This document shows, piece by piece, positions 41,277 to 49,389 of a stretch of 64,000 nt of DNA. The translations under genes were made by a program, and so were the position numbers. Origin of the DNA: Acidaminobacterium chupaoyuni (GTDB lineage Bacteria > Bacillota > Clostridia > Oscillospirales > Butyricicoccaceae); the NCBI GenBank assembly GCA_047936785.1, contig CP176394.1. One strand, given 5' to 3'. The notes below the pieces were generated by a model, which did not search any database, was not told where the DNA came from, and saw only the letters and a program-made list of their open reading frames with translations. Position 1 is the first letter of the stretch, and every line of letters starts with the position of its first letter.

Positions 41277-41726
41277 GTGAACGATTCCAGAGAAAATTTG
41301 AACGCTTTTTTGGTAAAAATGTTTCAAAATTTAATGAAAATTGAATCTGACGCGCTGATCCAAGGGGAATATCGTGATATCACGGTGAGAGATATGCATA
41401 TCCTTGAAGAGATTTGCAGAGCGGAAACCACAAAAAACAACCAGATGACATCGCTGGCTCAGGAACTTGGCGTGACCACGGGCACTCTGACTGTGGCGGT
41501 GAACGGCATGGTGAAAAAGGGCTATCTCGAGCGCAGCCGCGATGAAAAAGACCGCAGAATCGTTCGCATTTTCAGCACAGAGCAGGGGCGCATGGCAAAC
41601 ATGGTCCACGCGAAATTCCACGAAGATATGGTGGAAGCGATCATGAACGAGCTTCCCGAAAACGAGGTTTTCGTGCTGGTGGATGCGCTGAAAGCGGTCA
41701 GCCGTTATTTTGAATCAAAACGATAG
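41277..41726 (+). CDS. MarR-family regulator, FabT-like
   Basis: A 149-residue winged-helix repressor. Helix-turn-helix at about 55-80 (MTSLAQELGVTTGTLTVAVNGM) and wing DEKDRRIVRIF near 92. The start is GTG at 41277, six bases after GGGAGG; the longer frame to 41247 would include operator DNA. Two TTTGA-N3-TCAAA operators precede it, implying autoregulation and suggesting a fatty-acid role. The next gene, 15 bases on, encodes a DegV/FakB fatty-acid-binding protein, which supports this. No fab genes are in the window. Confidence 0.85.
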   Translation: MNDSRENLNAFLVKMFQNLMKIESDALIQGEYRDITVRDMHILEEICRAETTKNNQMTSLAQELGVTTGTLTVAVNGMVKKGYLERSRDEKDRRIVRIFSTEQGRMANMVHAKFHEDMVEAIMNELPENEVFVLVDALKAVSRYFESKR

Positions 41727-41741
41727 GAGAAAACAGCAAAT

Positions 41742-42578
41742 ATGGGTATCCGAATCCTTACAGACAGCACCTGCGATCTTTCGGCAGAGCAGGCGCGGGA
41801 AGCAGAGATCCAGATCCTCCCGCTGAAAGTGTGTTTCGGCGATGAAGTTTATGTGGATGGGGTGGATTTGACAAAAGAAGCGTTTTATCAAAAACTGGCC
41901 GCAAGCCATCATCTGCCCACCACCGCCCAGGTGAACCCCGAAGAATTTTGCGGATGCTTTGAACAGGCCAGACAGGCCGGCGATGCGGTGATCGGCATTT
42001 TCCTTTCTTCGGAACTGAGCGGCACTTACCAGTCGGCCGTGATTGCCCGGGAAATGTGCGGCGGTGAGATCTATCTGATCGACAGCAGAACCGTGACCTT
42101 TGGCCTTGCCCTGCTGGTTACACAGGCGGTAAAATTGAAAAAAAGCGGAAAAACCGCTCGGGAAATCGTGGAAACACTGGAAGAGATGAAGGGAAAGCTC
42201 TCCTTTTATGCCGCGGTGGATACTTTGAAATATTTGAAAAAAGGCGGCAGACTTTCGGGAACGGCGGCGATGATGGGCGGCTTATTGCATATCAAGCCGC
42301 TGATCGGCATCGTTGACGGAAAGGTGGAAGCCATTGCAAAGGCCCGCGGCATGGGCGCGGCGCAGGATTGGCTTTTGGAACGCTTCCGGCAGGAAACGCC
42401 GGATATGCGCCACGGCATCTTTTTTGGCCATACCAATGCCGCCGCGGCCTGTGAAGCCTTTCAACAGAAGGTACTGGCCGAAGCCGGTGACTGCGATCAC
42501 AAGATCATCGATATCGGCAGCGTTGTGGCCACCCATGCCGGCCCGGGCTGCGTTGGGTTTTCTTATTTTAAAAAATAA
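41742..42578 (+). CDS. DegV/FakB family fatty-acid-binding protein
   Basis: A 278-residue two-domain lipid-binding protein. N-terminal RILTDSTCDLS carries the conserved Ser/Thr that contacts the carboxylate, SSELSGTYQSA is near residue 90, DSRTVTFG near 110 and KKGGRLSGTAAMMGGLLHIKP (residues about 166-186, named by position) is the second signature. FakB proteins present exogenous fatty acids to kinase FakA. It is co-transcribed with a FabT-like MarR gene. Confidence 0.92.
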   Translation: MGIRILTDSTCDLSAEQAREAEIQILPLKVCFGDEVYVDGVDLTKEAFYQKLAASHHLPTTAQVNPEEFCGCFEQARQAGDAVIGIFLSSELSGTYQSAVIAREMCGGEIYLIDSRTVTFGLALLVTQAVKLKKSGKTAREIVETLEEMKGKLSFYAAVDTLKYLKKGGRLSGTAAMMGGLLHIKPLIGIVDGKVEAIAKARGMGAAQDWLLERFRQETPDMRHGIFFGHTNAAAACEAFQQKVLAEAGDCDHKIIDIGSVVATHAGPGCVGFSYFKK

Positions 42579-42583
42579 AAAGC

Positions 42584-42626
42584 AAAACAGCGGGCGATCC
42601 CGGTTAAGGATCGACCCGCTGTTTTT
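42584..42626 (+). terminator. Terminator of marR-degV operon
   Basis: AAAACAGCGGGCGATCC (42584-42600) pairs with GGATCGACCCGCTGTTTT (42608-42625) with one bulge. Confidence 0.85.
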
Positions 42627-42680
42627 GCATAAGGGGTTGAGAGAGAATAGAAAATAGGGAAGAGGAACTTTTGAAAAACG

Positions 42681-43364
42681 CTATTTTAAAAGAACGCCGT
42701 TTTCATAGATCATGGGGTCGTGGGCACCTTTTTCAAAGTAATTGCTGCGTGACAGTAATTCTTTTTTCAGATCTTCTTTTGAAGCAAAGATCTTGGATTG
42801 ATACTCTTCGTTGGGCGCCAGCTTTTCGAAGAATTGATAGGAATTTCCGTTTTTCACCAGAACGCCCGCGTGGCCCACAAAAAGCCGTTTTTCATCGGGA
42901 TCATGCATCACAACGCTGATCAAAGCGGCTTTATCGTTTGAAAATTTCACATTGCGTTCTTTCAATAAAGCGGGATAAACCTGCTCAAACCGGTCATTGG
43001 GCACACTCTCTACGCTTGCGCCTTCGAATAAGGCGATAAATTCGCTTTTGTGGTCTTGAATGGCTTTAAAGGCTTTATCATTATCGATGGCATCCATATC
43101 AAACATCAGATAATTGCTATAGTTTTCTTGCTTCGCCGCGGAGACGATGTCTTCCAACAAGGTGAAGGCGGCCGTGCGGCAATTGAAATCCTGCTCGGGC
43201 GTTTTCCCTTTTTGATAATCACTCACCATCTGAAGGTAAGTATCTACATTGGAAAGGCCGCTGTCTTTTAATAATTTTTCGGAATTGGGCTGCTGATGAC
43301 TGCAGGCGGCCAATAAAACAGCGCAAAGCGCGAAGAATGCGGCGATTTGAGTTTTTCTTTTCAT
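42681..43364 (-). CDS. DUF4300-like lipoprotein
   Basis: A 227-residue exported lipoprotein. The signal peptide KRKTQIAAFFALCAVLLAAC ends in a lipobox, LLAAC, with Cys near residue 20. The mature part has DFNCRTAAFTLLEDI, YLMFDMDAID, LISVVMHDPDEKRLFVGHAG and FEKLAPNEEYQ, the pattern of DUF4300. Function is unknown. The start at 43364 has AAGGAGG upstream. A 9-bp inverted repeat lies upstream. Confidence 0.78.
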   Translation of the reverse strand: MKRKTQIAAFFALCAVLLAACSHQQPNSEKLLKDSGLSNVDTYLQMVSDYQKGKTPEQDFNCRTAAFTLLEDIVSAAKQENYSNYLMFDMDAIDNDKAFKAIQDHKSEFIALFEGASVESVPNDRFEQVYPALLKERNVKFSNDKAALISVVMHDPDEKRLFVGHAGVLVKNGNSYQFFEKLAPNEEYQSKIFASKEDLKKELLSRSNYFEKGAHDPMIYENGVLLK

Positions 43365-43415
43365 AAAAATCCTCCTTAGGCCCGAAGGCTTGATCTGTAT
43401 AGAGCATATCATGCC

Positions 43416-43449
43416 ATTCTTAAGATTGCCTTGGAGTTCCCTTAAGAAT
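43416..43449. promoter_or_regulatory. Inverted repeat upstream of DUF4300 gene
   Basis: ATTCTTAAG (43416-43424) and CTTAAGAAT (43441-43449) are perfect 9-bp arms, 16 bases apart, about 50 bases before the start. It could be an operator. Confidence 0.4.
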
Positions 43450-43482
43450 TATGAAGGGTGCTTACAAAATAAAAACGAAAAA

Positions 43483-43518
43483 CAGCCCCGCAAACCGTTT
43501 TGCCGGCTTGCGGGGCTA
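43483..43518 (-). terminator. Terminator of aminotransferase gene
   Basis: CAGCCCCGCAAACC (43483-43496) pairs with GGCTTGCGGGGCTA (43505-43518); the minus strand continues with a T-rich run. Confidence 0.8.
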
Positions 43519-43542
43519 TATGTTTGTTCAAACGCCAAATGG

Positions 43543-44688
43543 CTATTTTGCCATTTCTTCCAGATAAACGCCGACGGATTTGCCATAGGGAACTGCATGG
43601 CCGCAGCGGTTGAGCGCGCGTTCGATCACGCCCAGAACCGTGACTTCATCGTTGATATCGATGTTGCCCATATGGCCCAGGCGGAACATTTTGCCGGCGT
43701 AAGCCGCCAGACCGCCGGCCACAACGATGCCTTCATCCAGCAGGGTAGAGCGGAACTGTGCATCGTTGATGCCATCGGGATAGATCAGGTTCGAAAGGGT
43801 GACCGCGCGGTGGCCCTCTTCGGCAAGAATGCGGAAACCGAGGGCTTCCAGCGCCTTCTGCATGGCGCGCGCGTTTTTCAAGTGGCGTTCATAGCGGGGC
43901 TTCATGCCCTCTTCTTTGATCATGCGAACGGATTCCTGCATCGCCCAAACCAGATTGATGGCGGGGGTGGCGAAATATTTGGAGGTGTCATCCATGATGG
44001 GCACCCATTTGTCGAAATCCACATAATATTCGGGGATCATGCCCAAAGAAGCGCGGCGATCCATGGCTTTTTTGCTGGCCCACAGCAAAAACAGGCCCGG
44101 GCAAACGCCAAATGCTTTTTGCGAAGCGGTGAAAAGAATATCGATGTTCATTTCTTTCAGGTTTTCATATTCGCCCGCGGTGGCGGCCACACCGTCAACG
44201 ATATAAACGGTGTCGGGGAACTGCTTGAGCATTTCGCCGATTTCGGCGATGGGGGCCACAACGCCAGTGGCGGTATCTACATGGGTCACGGTGATGGCGG
44301 CGTAATGCTTTGTTTTTAGTTTGGCTTCGATTTCCGCAACGGGAACGATCTGGCCCCATTCAGAGCTGAGAACATCAATGTTAAGCCCCTTATGTGTGCA
44401 AAGATCGGTGAAACGATCGCCAAAATAGCCGTGGCTGACGATCAGAATATTATCGCCGCGTTTGGTGGTGTTGGAAATGGCCATTTCCATCGCCAGTGTG
44501 CCTGTGCCGGCGATCACAAAGGTTTTGCCGTCGCATCCGAACAATTCGCCCAGATCATCGATCACGCCTTTAAAATCCTTGACAAAGCGAGGGTCGCCGA
44601 AAGCCTGGATCTCGCGGCCCATCTGGTCTTGGATCGAGCGCGCCACAGGGGTGGGGCCGGGGATCATTACTAAAGTTTTTTCTTTCAT
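43543..44688 (-). CDS. Class V aminotransferase (alanine-glyoxylate / serine-pyruvate type)
   Basis: A 381-residue PLP enzyme. N-terminal VMIPGPTPVA, substrate-cofactor region FVIAGTGTLAMEMAIS near residue 67, DGVAATAG near 165 and the PLP Lys in TASQKAFGVCPG near 193 define the family. It may transaminate glyoxylate, serine or phosphonate-type amino donors; the substrate is not determinable. The start at 44688 has AAGGAG eight bases upstream. It is divergent from an IclR regulator that probably controls it. Confidence 0.9.
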   Translation of the reverse strand: MKEKTLVMIPGPTPVARSIQDQMGREIQAFGDPRFVKDFKGVIDDLGELFGCDGKTFVIAGTGTLAMEMAISNTTKRGDNILIVSHGYFGDRFTDLCTHKGLNIDVLSSEWGQIVPVAEIEAKLKTKHYAAITVTHVDTATGVVAPIAEIGEMLKQFPDTVYIVDGVAATAGEYENLKEMNIDILFTASQKAFGVCPGLFLLWASKKAMDRRASLGMIPEYYVDFDKWVPIMDDTSKYFATPAINLVWAMQESVRMIKEEGMKPRYERHLKNARAMQKALEALGFRILAEEGHRAVTLSNLIYPDGINDAQFRSTLLDEGIVVAGGLAAYAGKMFRLGHMGNIDINDEVTVLGVIERALNRCGHAVPYGKSVGVYLEEMAK

Positions 44689-44714
44689 GTAAAAAACTCC
44701 TTTCAGGAATGTAA

Positions 44715-44731
44715 ATTTCATAGAGTGAAAT
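44715..44731. promoter_or_regulatory. Candidate IclR operator
   Basis: ATTTCA-TAGAG-TGAAAT is a 6-bp perfect inverted repeat in the aminotransferase leader, between its -10 box and start codon. Confidence 0.5.
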
Positions 44732-44749
44732 GATATTTCGTTCAATAAT

Positions 44750-44779
44750 ATTTTAACACAGAAAGACCAAAAATGTCAA
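44750..44779 (-). promoter_or_regulatory. Promoter of aminotransferase gene
   Basis: On the minus strand TTGACA (44774-44779), 18 bases, TAAAAT (44750-44755). Confidence 0.65.
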
Positions 44780-44813
44780 AAGGTTCAGCTTGTTCACAAT
44801 AGAGAATTATCCC

Positions 44814-44842
44814 TTGCGGTCATAGGCAAAAAGACATATAAT
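44814..44842 (+). promoter_or_regulatory. Promoter of iclR-type gene
   Basis: TTGCGG (44814-44819), 17 bases, TATAAT (44837-44842). Confidence 0.75.
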
Positions 44843-44878
44843 TTCAGTATGTAAAATGCGCGCCGCGGAGGAAAAACA

Positions 44879-45658
44879 ATGAGCGAAAAACGGACAAAAG
44901 TGAACCAATCTTTAGAAAAAGCGCTGCAGATCGTTGAAGTGCTGGCCGACAGCCGCCAGCCCATGCGGCTGCAGGATCTGGCGGAAAAAGCACAGCTGCC
45001 CGCCTGCACGGCGCTGCGGTTTTTGAACACGCTTCTGGTGCATGGCTATGTGCATCAGGATGCGTTGACGATGCGTTATTCCTTAACTTTGAAATTTGCC
45101 AAAATCGGCAGTCAGGTGGGGGCGCAGATGGATCTGCGCAATCTGGCGCGGCCGGAATTGCTGGAGCTTTCGGCGCAATGCGGGGAAAGCTGCTGCCTGG
45201 CTTTGGAAGAAAACCACCAGGTGGTTTATGTGGATGTGGTGGATGGCCCCGACGGCATGCTGAAGATCATGCAGCGCATCGGCAAGCGCGCTCCGCTTCA
45301 CTGCACAGGGGTGGGCAAGCTGTTTTTGCTCAATTATGATATGAGCCAGCTGGAACATTATATCGAAGAATATGGGCTGCCGCCGCTCACCGCCAAAACC
45401 ATCACCACCCGCGAAGGGCTGATGCAGGAACTTCATACCATCGGTGAACGCGGTTATGCGCTGGATGATGAAGAATGTGAACTGGGGGCACGGTGTGTTG
45501 CCGCGGGAATTCGGGATTATACGGGGAAGATCGTGGCGGGCATCAGCGTTTCGGGCCCGCTGCACCGCATGGAAGGGGAGCATCTGGAAGAGATCCGCCG
45601 CTGCGCGGCAGAAACGGCGAAAAGGCTTTCACAGCTGATGGCTTATTCGCAAAACTGA
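44879..45658 (+). CDS. IclR-family transcriptional regulator
   Basis: A 259-residue regulator. The winged helix at about 8-70 contains SLEKALQIVEVLADSRQPM and LQDLAEKAQLPACTALRFLNTL (both within residues 11-52). The ligand-binding domain spans about 80-255, with LHCTGVGKLFL near 140, GYALDDEECELGARCVAA near 197 and AGISVSGP near 222. It is divergent from the class V aminotransferase and is its likely controller. The effector is unknown. Confidence 0.93.
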   Translation: MSEKRTKVNQSLEKALQIVEVLADSRQPMRLQDLAEKAQLPACTALRFLNTLLVHGYVHQDALTMRYSLTLKFAKIGSQVGAQMDLRNLARPELLELSAQCGESCCLALEENHQVVYVDVVDGPDGMLKIMQRIGKRAPLHCTGVGKLFLLNYDMSQLEHYIEEYGLPPLTAKTITTREGLMQELHTIGERGYALDDEECELGARCVAAGIRDYTGKIVAGISVSGPLHRMEGEHLEEIRRCAAETAKRLSQLMAYSQN

Positions 45659-45677
45659 ATAAAACACAAAAAAGCGA

Positions 45678-45706
45678 TTGACAAAGAAACATGGGAATGT
45701 TACTCT
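45678..45706 (+). promoter_or_regulatory. Promoter of fluoride-riboswitch transcript
   Basis: TTGACA (45678-45683), 17 bases, TACTCT (45701-45706); transcription should start near 45712, right before the aptamer. Confidence 0.75.
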
Positions 45707-45711
45707 TTATT

Positions 45712-45810
45712 TCACGGGGATGAAGTGCCCCCGGTGGCAGATTTGCCCGAACCGCTGATTCAGCTGATGACTTCTGTGCAAAAAATGCGCAGAAGCTGTC
45801 AGCTTTTTTT
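45712..45810 (+). ncRNA. Fluoride (crcB-type) riboswitch with terminator platform
   Basis: The aptamer at about 45715-45779 has GGGGAUG, loop GAAGU, then GCCCC; a hairpin GGCAGAUUUGCC; GAACCGCUG; and AGCUGAUGACUUCU. GCUG-AUU-CAGC forms the 3' hairpin, and loop GAAGU can pair with ACUUC, the defining pseudoknot. The 3' strand AGCUGAUGACUUCUGUGC is also the 5' arm of a terminator with GCGCAGAAGCUGUCAGCU (45787-45804) and a U run. Ligand binding would hold ACUUC in the pseudoknot and allow read-through into the antiporter gene. Confidence 0.88.
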
Positions 45811-45835
45811 CTGCGCAAAAGAGAGGAATGGTAGT

Positions 45836-47020
45836 ATGTTAAACAGTTTGGCCCTTATTTTTCTTGGGGGCCTGGCGGCGGGAAGCCTTTTTCGCCGTTT
45901 GCGATTGCCGCCCCTTCTGGGGATGCTGTTGTTCGGCATTTTGATCGGCCCATCGATGTTCCATCTTGTGGATGGCAGCGTGCTTGAGATCTCTTCTGAA
46001 CTGAGAAGGATCGCATTGGTCATTATTTTGTTGAGGGCGGGCCTGGCGCTGGATTTGAGCCAGTTGAAAAAAGTGGGGCGTCCGGCGCTTTTGATGTGTT
46101 TTGTTCCCGCCTGCTGTGAAATTGCCGCCACGGTGTGTTTTGCGCCGATGCTGCTGCAGATCACAAGGCTTGAGGCGGCGATTTTGGGCGCTGTGATCGC
46201 GGCGGTGTCGCCGGCGGTGGTCGTGCCCAGAATGCTGCAGCTGATGGAAGAAAAGCGGGGAACGGATAAAAGCATTCCCCAGCTGATCATGGCGGGCGCA
46301 TCGGTGGATGATGTGTTTGTCATCGTGCTGTTCACTTCGTTCACGGGTCTTGCTCAGGGGCAAAGCGTTTCGGCGTTTTCATTTTTGCAGATCCCCGTTT
46401 CCATCGTATGCGGCATCGCGGCGGGCATTTTGCTGGGCGGCATTTTGGGAAAACTTTTTGCCGGTATGAATGATCTGCGTCCGGAAGCGGCCGTGCTGAT
46501 CCTTCTCAGCGCTTCTTTTGCGCTTTTGGGGCTGGAAGATGCGCTGAAAGGCATTTTGCCGCTTTCCGGTCTGCTGGGGGTGATGTGCATGGGCATCATC
46601 CTTTTGCGCAGCCATAAGGCAAAGGCGGTCATGCTGTCACAGAAATTTTCGGGCCTGTGGGTGGGGGCCGAAATTTTGCTGTTTGTGCTGGTGGGAACAT
46701 CGGTAGACGCCCAATATGCGGTGAAAGCCGGTTTCAGCGCGGTTGCGTTGATTTTGATCGTGGCGGTTTTTCGCATGGGCGGGGTGTTTTTATGCCTTTT
46801 AAAAACACAGCTGGATGCCAGAGAACGGCTGTTTTGCGCCATTGCCTATCTGCCCAAAGCCACAGTGCAGGCGGCCATCGGCGGGCTGCCCCTCAGCATG
46901 GGCCTGCCCTGCGGCCCCATTGTGCTCACCTGTGCGGTGATCTCGATTTTGGTCACGGCGCCGCTGGGCGCTTTTGGGGTAGATCATACCGCAAAGCGGC
47001 TGTTAAAGCAGGAAAAATGA
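45836..47020 (+). CDS. CPA1/KefB-type cation:proton antiporter under fluoride riboswitch
   Basis: A 394-residue membrane protein of the Na+/H+ exchanger fold with about 12 hydrophobic segments: LGMLLFGILIGPSMF near residue 27, AVIAAVSPAVVVPRM near 120 and the Asp pair ASVDDVFVIVLF near 155. The start at 45836 has AGAGGA eight bases upstream; the frame is open upstream only through riboswitch DNA. The riboswitch context suggests fluoride-stress function, perhaps ion or pH balance or fluoride export coupled to cations. That role is inferred from regulation. Confidence 0.9.
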   Translation: MLNSLALIFLGGLAAGSLFRRLRLPPLLGMLLFGILIGPSMFHLVDGSVLEISSELRRIALVIILLRAGLALDLSQLKKVGRPALLMCFVPACCEIAATVCFAPMLLQITRLEAAILGAVIAAVSPAVVVPRMLQLMEEKRGTDKSIPQLIMAGASVDDVFVIVLFTSFTGLAQGQSVSAFSFLQIPVSIVCGIAAGILLGGILGKLFAGMNDLRPEAAVLILLSASFALLGLEDALKGILPLSGLLGVMCMGIILLRSHKAKAVMLSQKFSGLWVGAEILLFVLVGTSVDAQYAVKAGFSAVALILIVAVFRMGGVFLCLLKTQLDARERLFCAIAYLPKATVQAAIGGLPLSMGLPCGPIVLTCAVISILVTAPLGAFGVDHTAKRLLKQEK

Positions 47021-47032
47021 TTTTTCAAAAAG

Positions 47033-47073
47033 AAAAAGCCCGATGTGAATACGCGTTCACATCGGGCTTTTTT
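47033..47073. terminator. Bidirectional terminator
   Basis: AAAAAGCCCGATGTGAA (47033-47049) pairs with TTCACATCGGGCTTTTTT (47056-47073), between convergent genes. Confidence 0.92.
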
Positions 47074-47083
47074 GCGGGAAAAG

Positions 47084-47878
47084 TTATTCCAGATTGAGTT
47101 TTTTCGTCATCATATGGTTGGTGATGGCGAACAATGCCGCCGCAAAAAGGGTTTCCAAGGCGATGAGATACCAGAAAGAACCGTGAAGACCGTTGAATCC
47201 CTGCGGCTGAAAGATCATTTGAGGGGTGAATCTTGCGATAATCGAAACAACGATTTCAAGCGCGGTGTTCAGGCCAAGGAACCAGGCGAAGCTGCAAAGC
47301 AGGCGGTTTTTGTGGGCCATTTGGCCCAAAGAGATGGCCGCGTAGATCAGCCACAGAGAAAGGATGAAGCCGATCAGGCACAAAACGACGATCTCGATAA
47401 AGAAGGCGACGGTGTTCAAATTGATATATTGCAGCATCCTTTGGAAAAATTCGGGGAAGGCACGCAAAAATTCTGTGAAGACGCCGTTGAAGAGGAACAG
47501 CACGCTGCAGGCGAAAAGCGCCACAATGCCGCTGACGATAGACCATACCAGCGCCACAATGCTTTTAGAGGTAATGTGCATCCAGGGCTTTACCGGCAAA
47601 GTGTTGGATAAATAGCCTTCTTCACCAAACAGGTTTTTATAGAACCGCTGAACGATAACAAGAAAAGTTAAAACGAACACAGCGATCATCAGCGCCACAA
47701 ACAGTGTGATGGAAATTCCGGCGGCTATCTGCATGGCGAAAGAATCGCTTCTGATCATGCTGTTATCGCCCACAGCCAAAAGGCGGGTGAAAATTGAGAT
47801 GATCACCAGCGCGCCATAGCAGGGCAGCAGAGTGCGCGAGGTGGATTTGAATTCATATTTTAAAAGCTTTCCTAACAT
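47084..47878 (-). CDS. ABC transporter permease
   Basis: A 264-residue membrane protein with six hydrophobic segments: LPCYGALVIISIFTRLLAV near residue 18, ISITLFVALMIAVFVLTFLV near 55, then about 95-125, 150-185, 195-215 and 235-255. It is the membrane partner of the ATPase encoded just upstream, overlapping it by seven bases. The product class fits GntR-controlled antibiotic or envelope-stress exporters of the Ytr/Bcr type. The substrate is unknown. Confidence 0.85.
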   Translation of the reverse strand: MLGKLLKYEFKSTSRTLLPCYGALVIISIFTRLLAVGDNSMIRSDSFAMQIAAGISITLFVALMIAVFVLTFLVIVQRFYKNLFGEEGYLSNTLPVKPWMHITSKSIVALVWSIVSGIVALFACSVLFLFNGVFTEFLRAFPEFFQRMLQYINLNTVAFFIEIVVLCLIGFILSLWLIYAAISLGQMAHKNRLLCSFAWFLGLNTALEIVVSIIARFTPQMIFQPQGFNGLHGSFWYLIALETLFAAALFAITNHMMTKKLNLE

Positions 47879-48570
47879 TTGAAAACCTCCCTGAACAAAG
47901 CGTCAACCGATTTGCCGTTATCTTCACGAATGGCATCTACCGTTGAAGTGAGGGCGATGCGGCCCTGCGAAATGAAGATCACATCATCCAGAACTTTTTC
48001 AACATCCGCGATCAGATGGGTGGAAATGATGATGCTGGCGTCTTCGCTGTAATTGGTGATGATCGTGTTCAAAATGTAATCGCGCGCCGCGGGGTCAACG
48101 CCGCCAATGGGTTCATCCAAAAGATAAAGCTGCGCTTTTCTGCTCATCACCAAAATCAGCTGCACTTTTTCTTTTGTGCCCTTCGACATGGTTTTCAGGC
48201 GGTCTCTGGGGTTGATGTTCAGCTTTTGAAGCATGTCATAAGCTTTGCGCGGGTCGAAATCGCTGTAAAAATCCTGAAAGAAATCAATGATGTCTTCCAC
48301 TTTCATCCAGCTGTTCAAATAGTTTTTATCGGGCAGGTAAGAAATCACTTTTTTGCTTTCTACGCCCGGGGCCATGCCGTTGATCAAAATTTCGCCGGCG
48401 GTGGGCACAAGCAGACCGTTGGCCAATTTGATCAGTGTGCTTTTGCCGCTGCCGTTGGGGCCTAACAGGCCAATAATCCTACCGCGGGGAATTTGAAGAT
48501 CCACATTGCATAACGCGGGGCTTCCGCCATAGGATTTTGTCAGATTTCTGCATTCTAACAACAGTTCCAT
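47872..48570 (-). CDS. ABC transporter ATP-binding protein
   Basis: A 232-residue ATPase. Walker A is GLLGPNGSGKSTLIKL near residue 35, Walker B LYLLDEPIGGVDP near 150 and the switch His is in IISTHL near 185. The signature motif reads MSKGTKEKVQL instead of LSGGQ, as seen in some exporter ATPases of GntR-linked operons. The ATG at 48570 overlaps the GntR stop codon (TGATG), so translation is coupled; TTG at 48573 is less likely. Confidence 0.93.
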   Translation of the reverse strand: MELLLECRNLTKSYGGSPALCNVDLQIPRGRIIGLLGPNGSGKSTLIKLANGLLVPTAGEILINGMAPGVESKKVISYLPDKNYLNSWMKVEDIIDFFQDFYSDFDPRKAYDMLQKLNINPRDRLKTMSKGTKEKVQLILVMSRKAQLYLLDEPIGGVDPAARDYILNTIITNYSEDASIIISTHLIADVEKVLDDVIFISQGRIALTSTVDAIREDNGKSVDALFREVFKC

Positions 48571-48938
48571 CAATTCTTCTCCTCTACATACTTTGAAAAC
48601 ATTTTCAGGGTCTCATTGGGGCTGCATCCGATCCTGCCCATGTTTTCTAAAAATTCTTGAATGGTTTTTTCCATCAATGCGCGGCGCATTTGTGCAATCG
48701 CCTCGGCATCTTCGGTCACGCTTCTGCCAACGGTGCGTTGGGTGCAAAGCAGGCCCTGCGTTTCAAGTTCTGACAAAGCTTTCTGCATGGTGTTGGGGTT
48801 CACAGAAGCTTCTGACGCAAGCTCGCGAACAGAAGGAAGCTTGCCGCCGGGAGGGTAATCACCGGATAGAATTTGAAACTGAAGATGCTCGATCAGCTGC
48901 GCATAGATCGGTCGGTTGTCATCCAATTGCCAAGTCAT
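48570..48938 (-). CDS. GntR-family regulator, YtrA subfamily
   Basis: A 122-residue repressor with a winged helix at about 8-75: RPIYAQLIEHLQFQILSGDY, KLPSVRELASEASVNPNTMQKALSELE (residues about 33-59) and QRTVGRSVT. The short C-terminal tail of two helices is typical of YtrA regulators, which sit first in ABC transporter operons. An 18-base inverted repeat overlaps the region just after its -10 box, consistent with autorepression. Confidence 0.93.
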   Translation of the reverse strand: MTWQLDDNRPIYAQLIEHLQFQILSGDYPPGGKLPSVRELASEASVNPNTMQKALSELETQGLLCTQRTVGRSVTEDAEAIAQMRRALMEKTIQEFLENMGRIGCSPNETLKMFSKYVEEKN

Positions 48939-48960
48939 ATTTTCACCTCACTGTACTGCT

Positions 48961-48978
48961 GTATTAATAACATAATAC
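48961..48978. promoter_or_regulatory. GntR operator
   Basis: GTATTA-ATAACA-TAATAC is a 6-bp perfect inverted repeat directly downstream of the -10 box at 48980-48985 on the minus strand. Confidence 0.65.
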
Positions 48979-48979
48979 A

Positions 48980-49008
48980 ATCATACAAGCGAAAGCCGAA
49001 TTTGTCAA
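48980..49008 (-). promoter_or_regulatory. Promoter of gntR-ABC operon
   Basis: On the minus strand TTGACA (49003-49008), 17 bases, TATGAT (48980-48985). Confidence 0.75.
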
Positions 49009-49389
49009 GGGAAATATTGAAATAAATTTTTTGGGGGGAAATATGTAAAAGAAGGAAAGACGCTCATAGAACGCAAAAACGGTAAATTTCGGTAAAAAAA
49101 CAAATTTTTTAATCGATATTATGATATATCTGCTATAATGAACGCAGTATATTGCGAAGCGCCAAAGGCGCAGCCCGCTGCGGAAATTTCAGCATGGCCT
49201 TAAAAAGGTTCTCTTATTTTTTATATAGAATGAACGCAGACGGCTCTTACTTTCTCTCTGCAAACCGGCCAAAGGATAGCATGAATGCTTGAGACAGTTG
49301 AAAAAGAAAGACAGAGGTTCTTTCCATATCTTATATAGGAAAGAACGGCTTTAACGATGGCAAAGCCGAATGAAAGGGAAATGACGAAG
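49009..49389. other. Intergenic region before diguanylate cyclase
   Basis: No gene is visible. An extended -10 box TGCTATAAT lies at 49131-49139. The 50 bases after it (AACGCAGTATATTGCGAAGCGCC region, read as short blocks) share TATAAT, TGCGAAGC and CAGCCCGC blocks with the 89-bp repeat family and may be a decayed copy. No c-di-GMP riboswitch was recognised. Confidence 0.4.

Noticed and set aside
49009..49389. c-di-GMP riboswitch before the diguanylate cyclase
   Set aside because: A GCAAACCGGCC stretch caught the eye, but the paired conserved loops of the GEMM class are absent.
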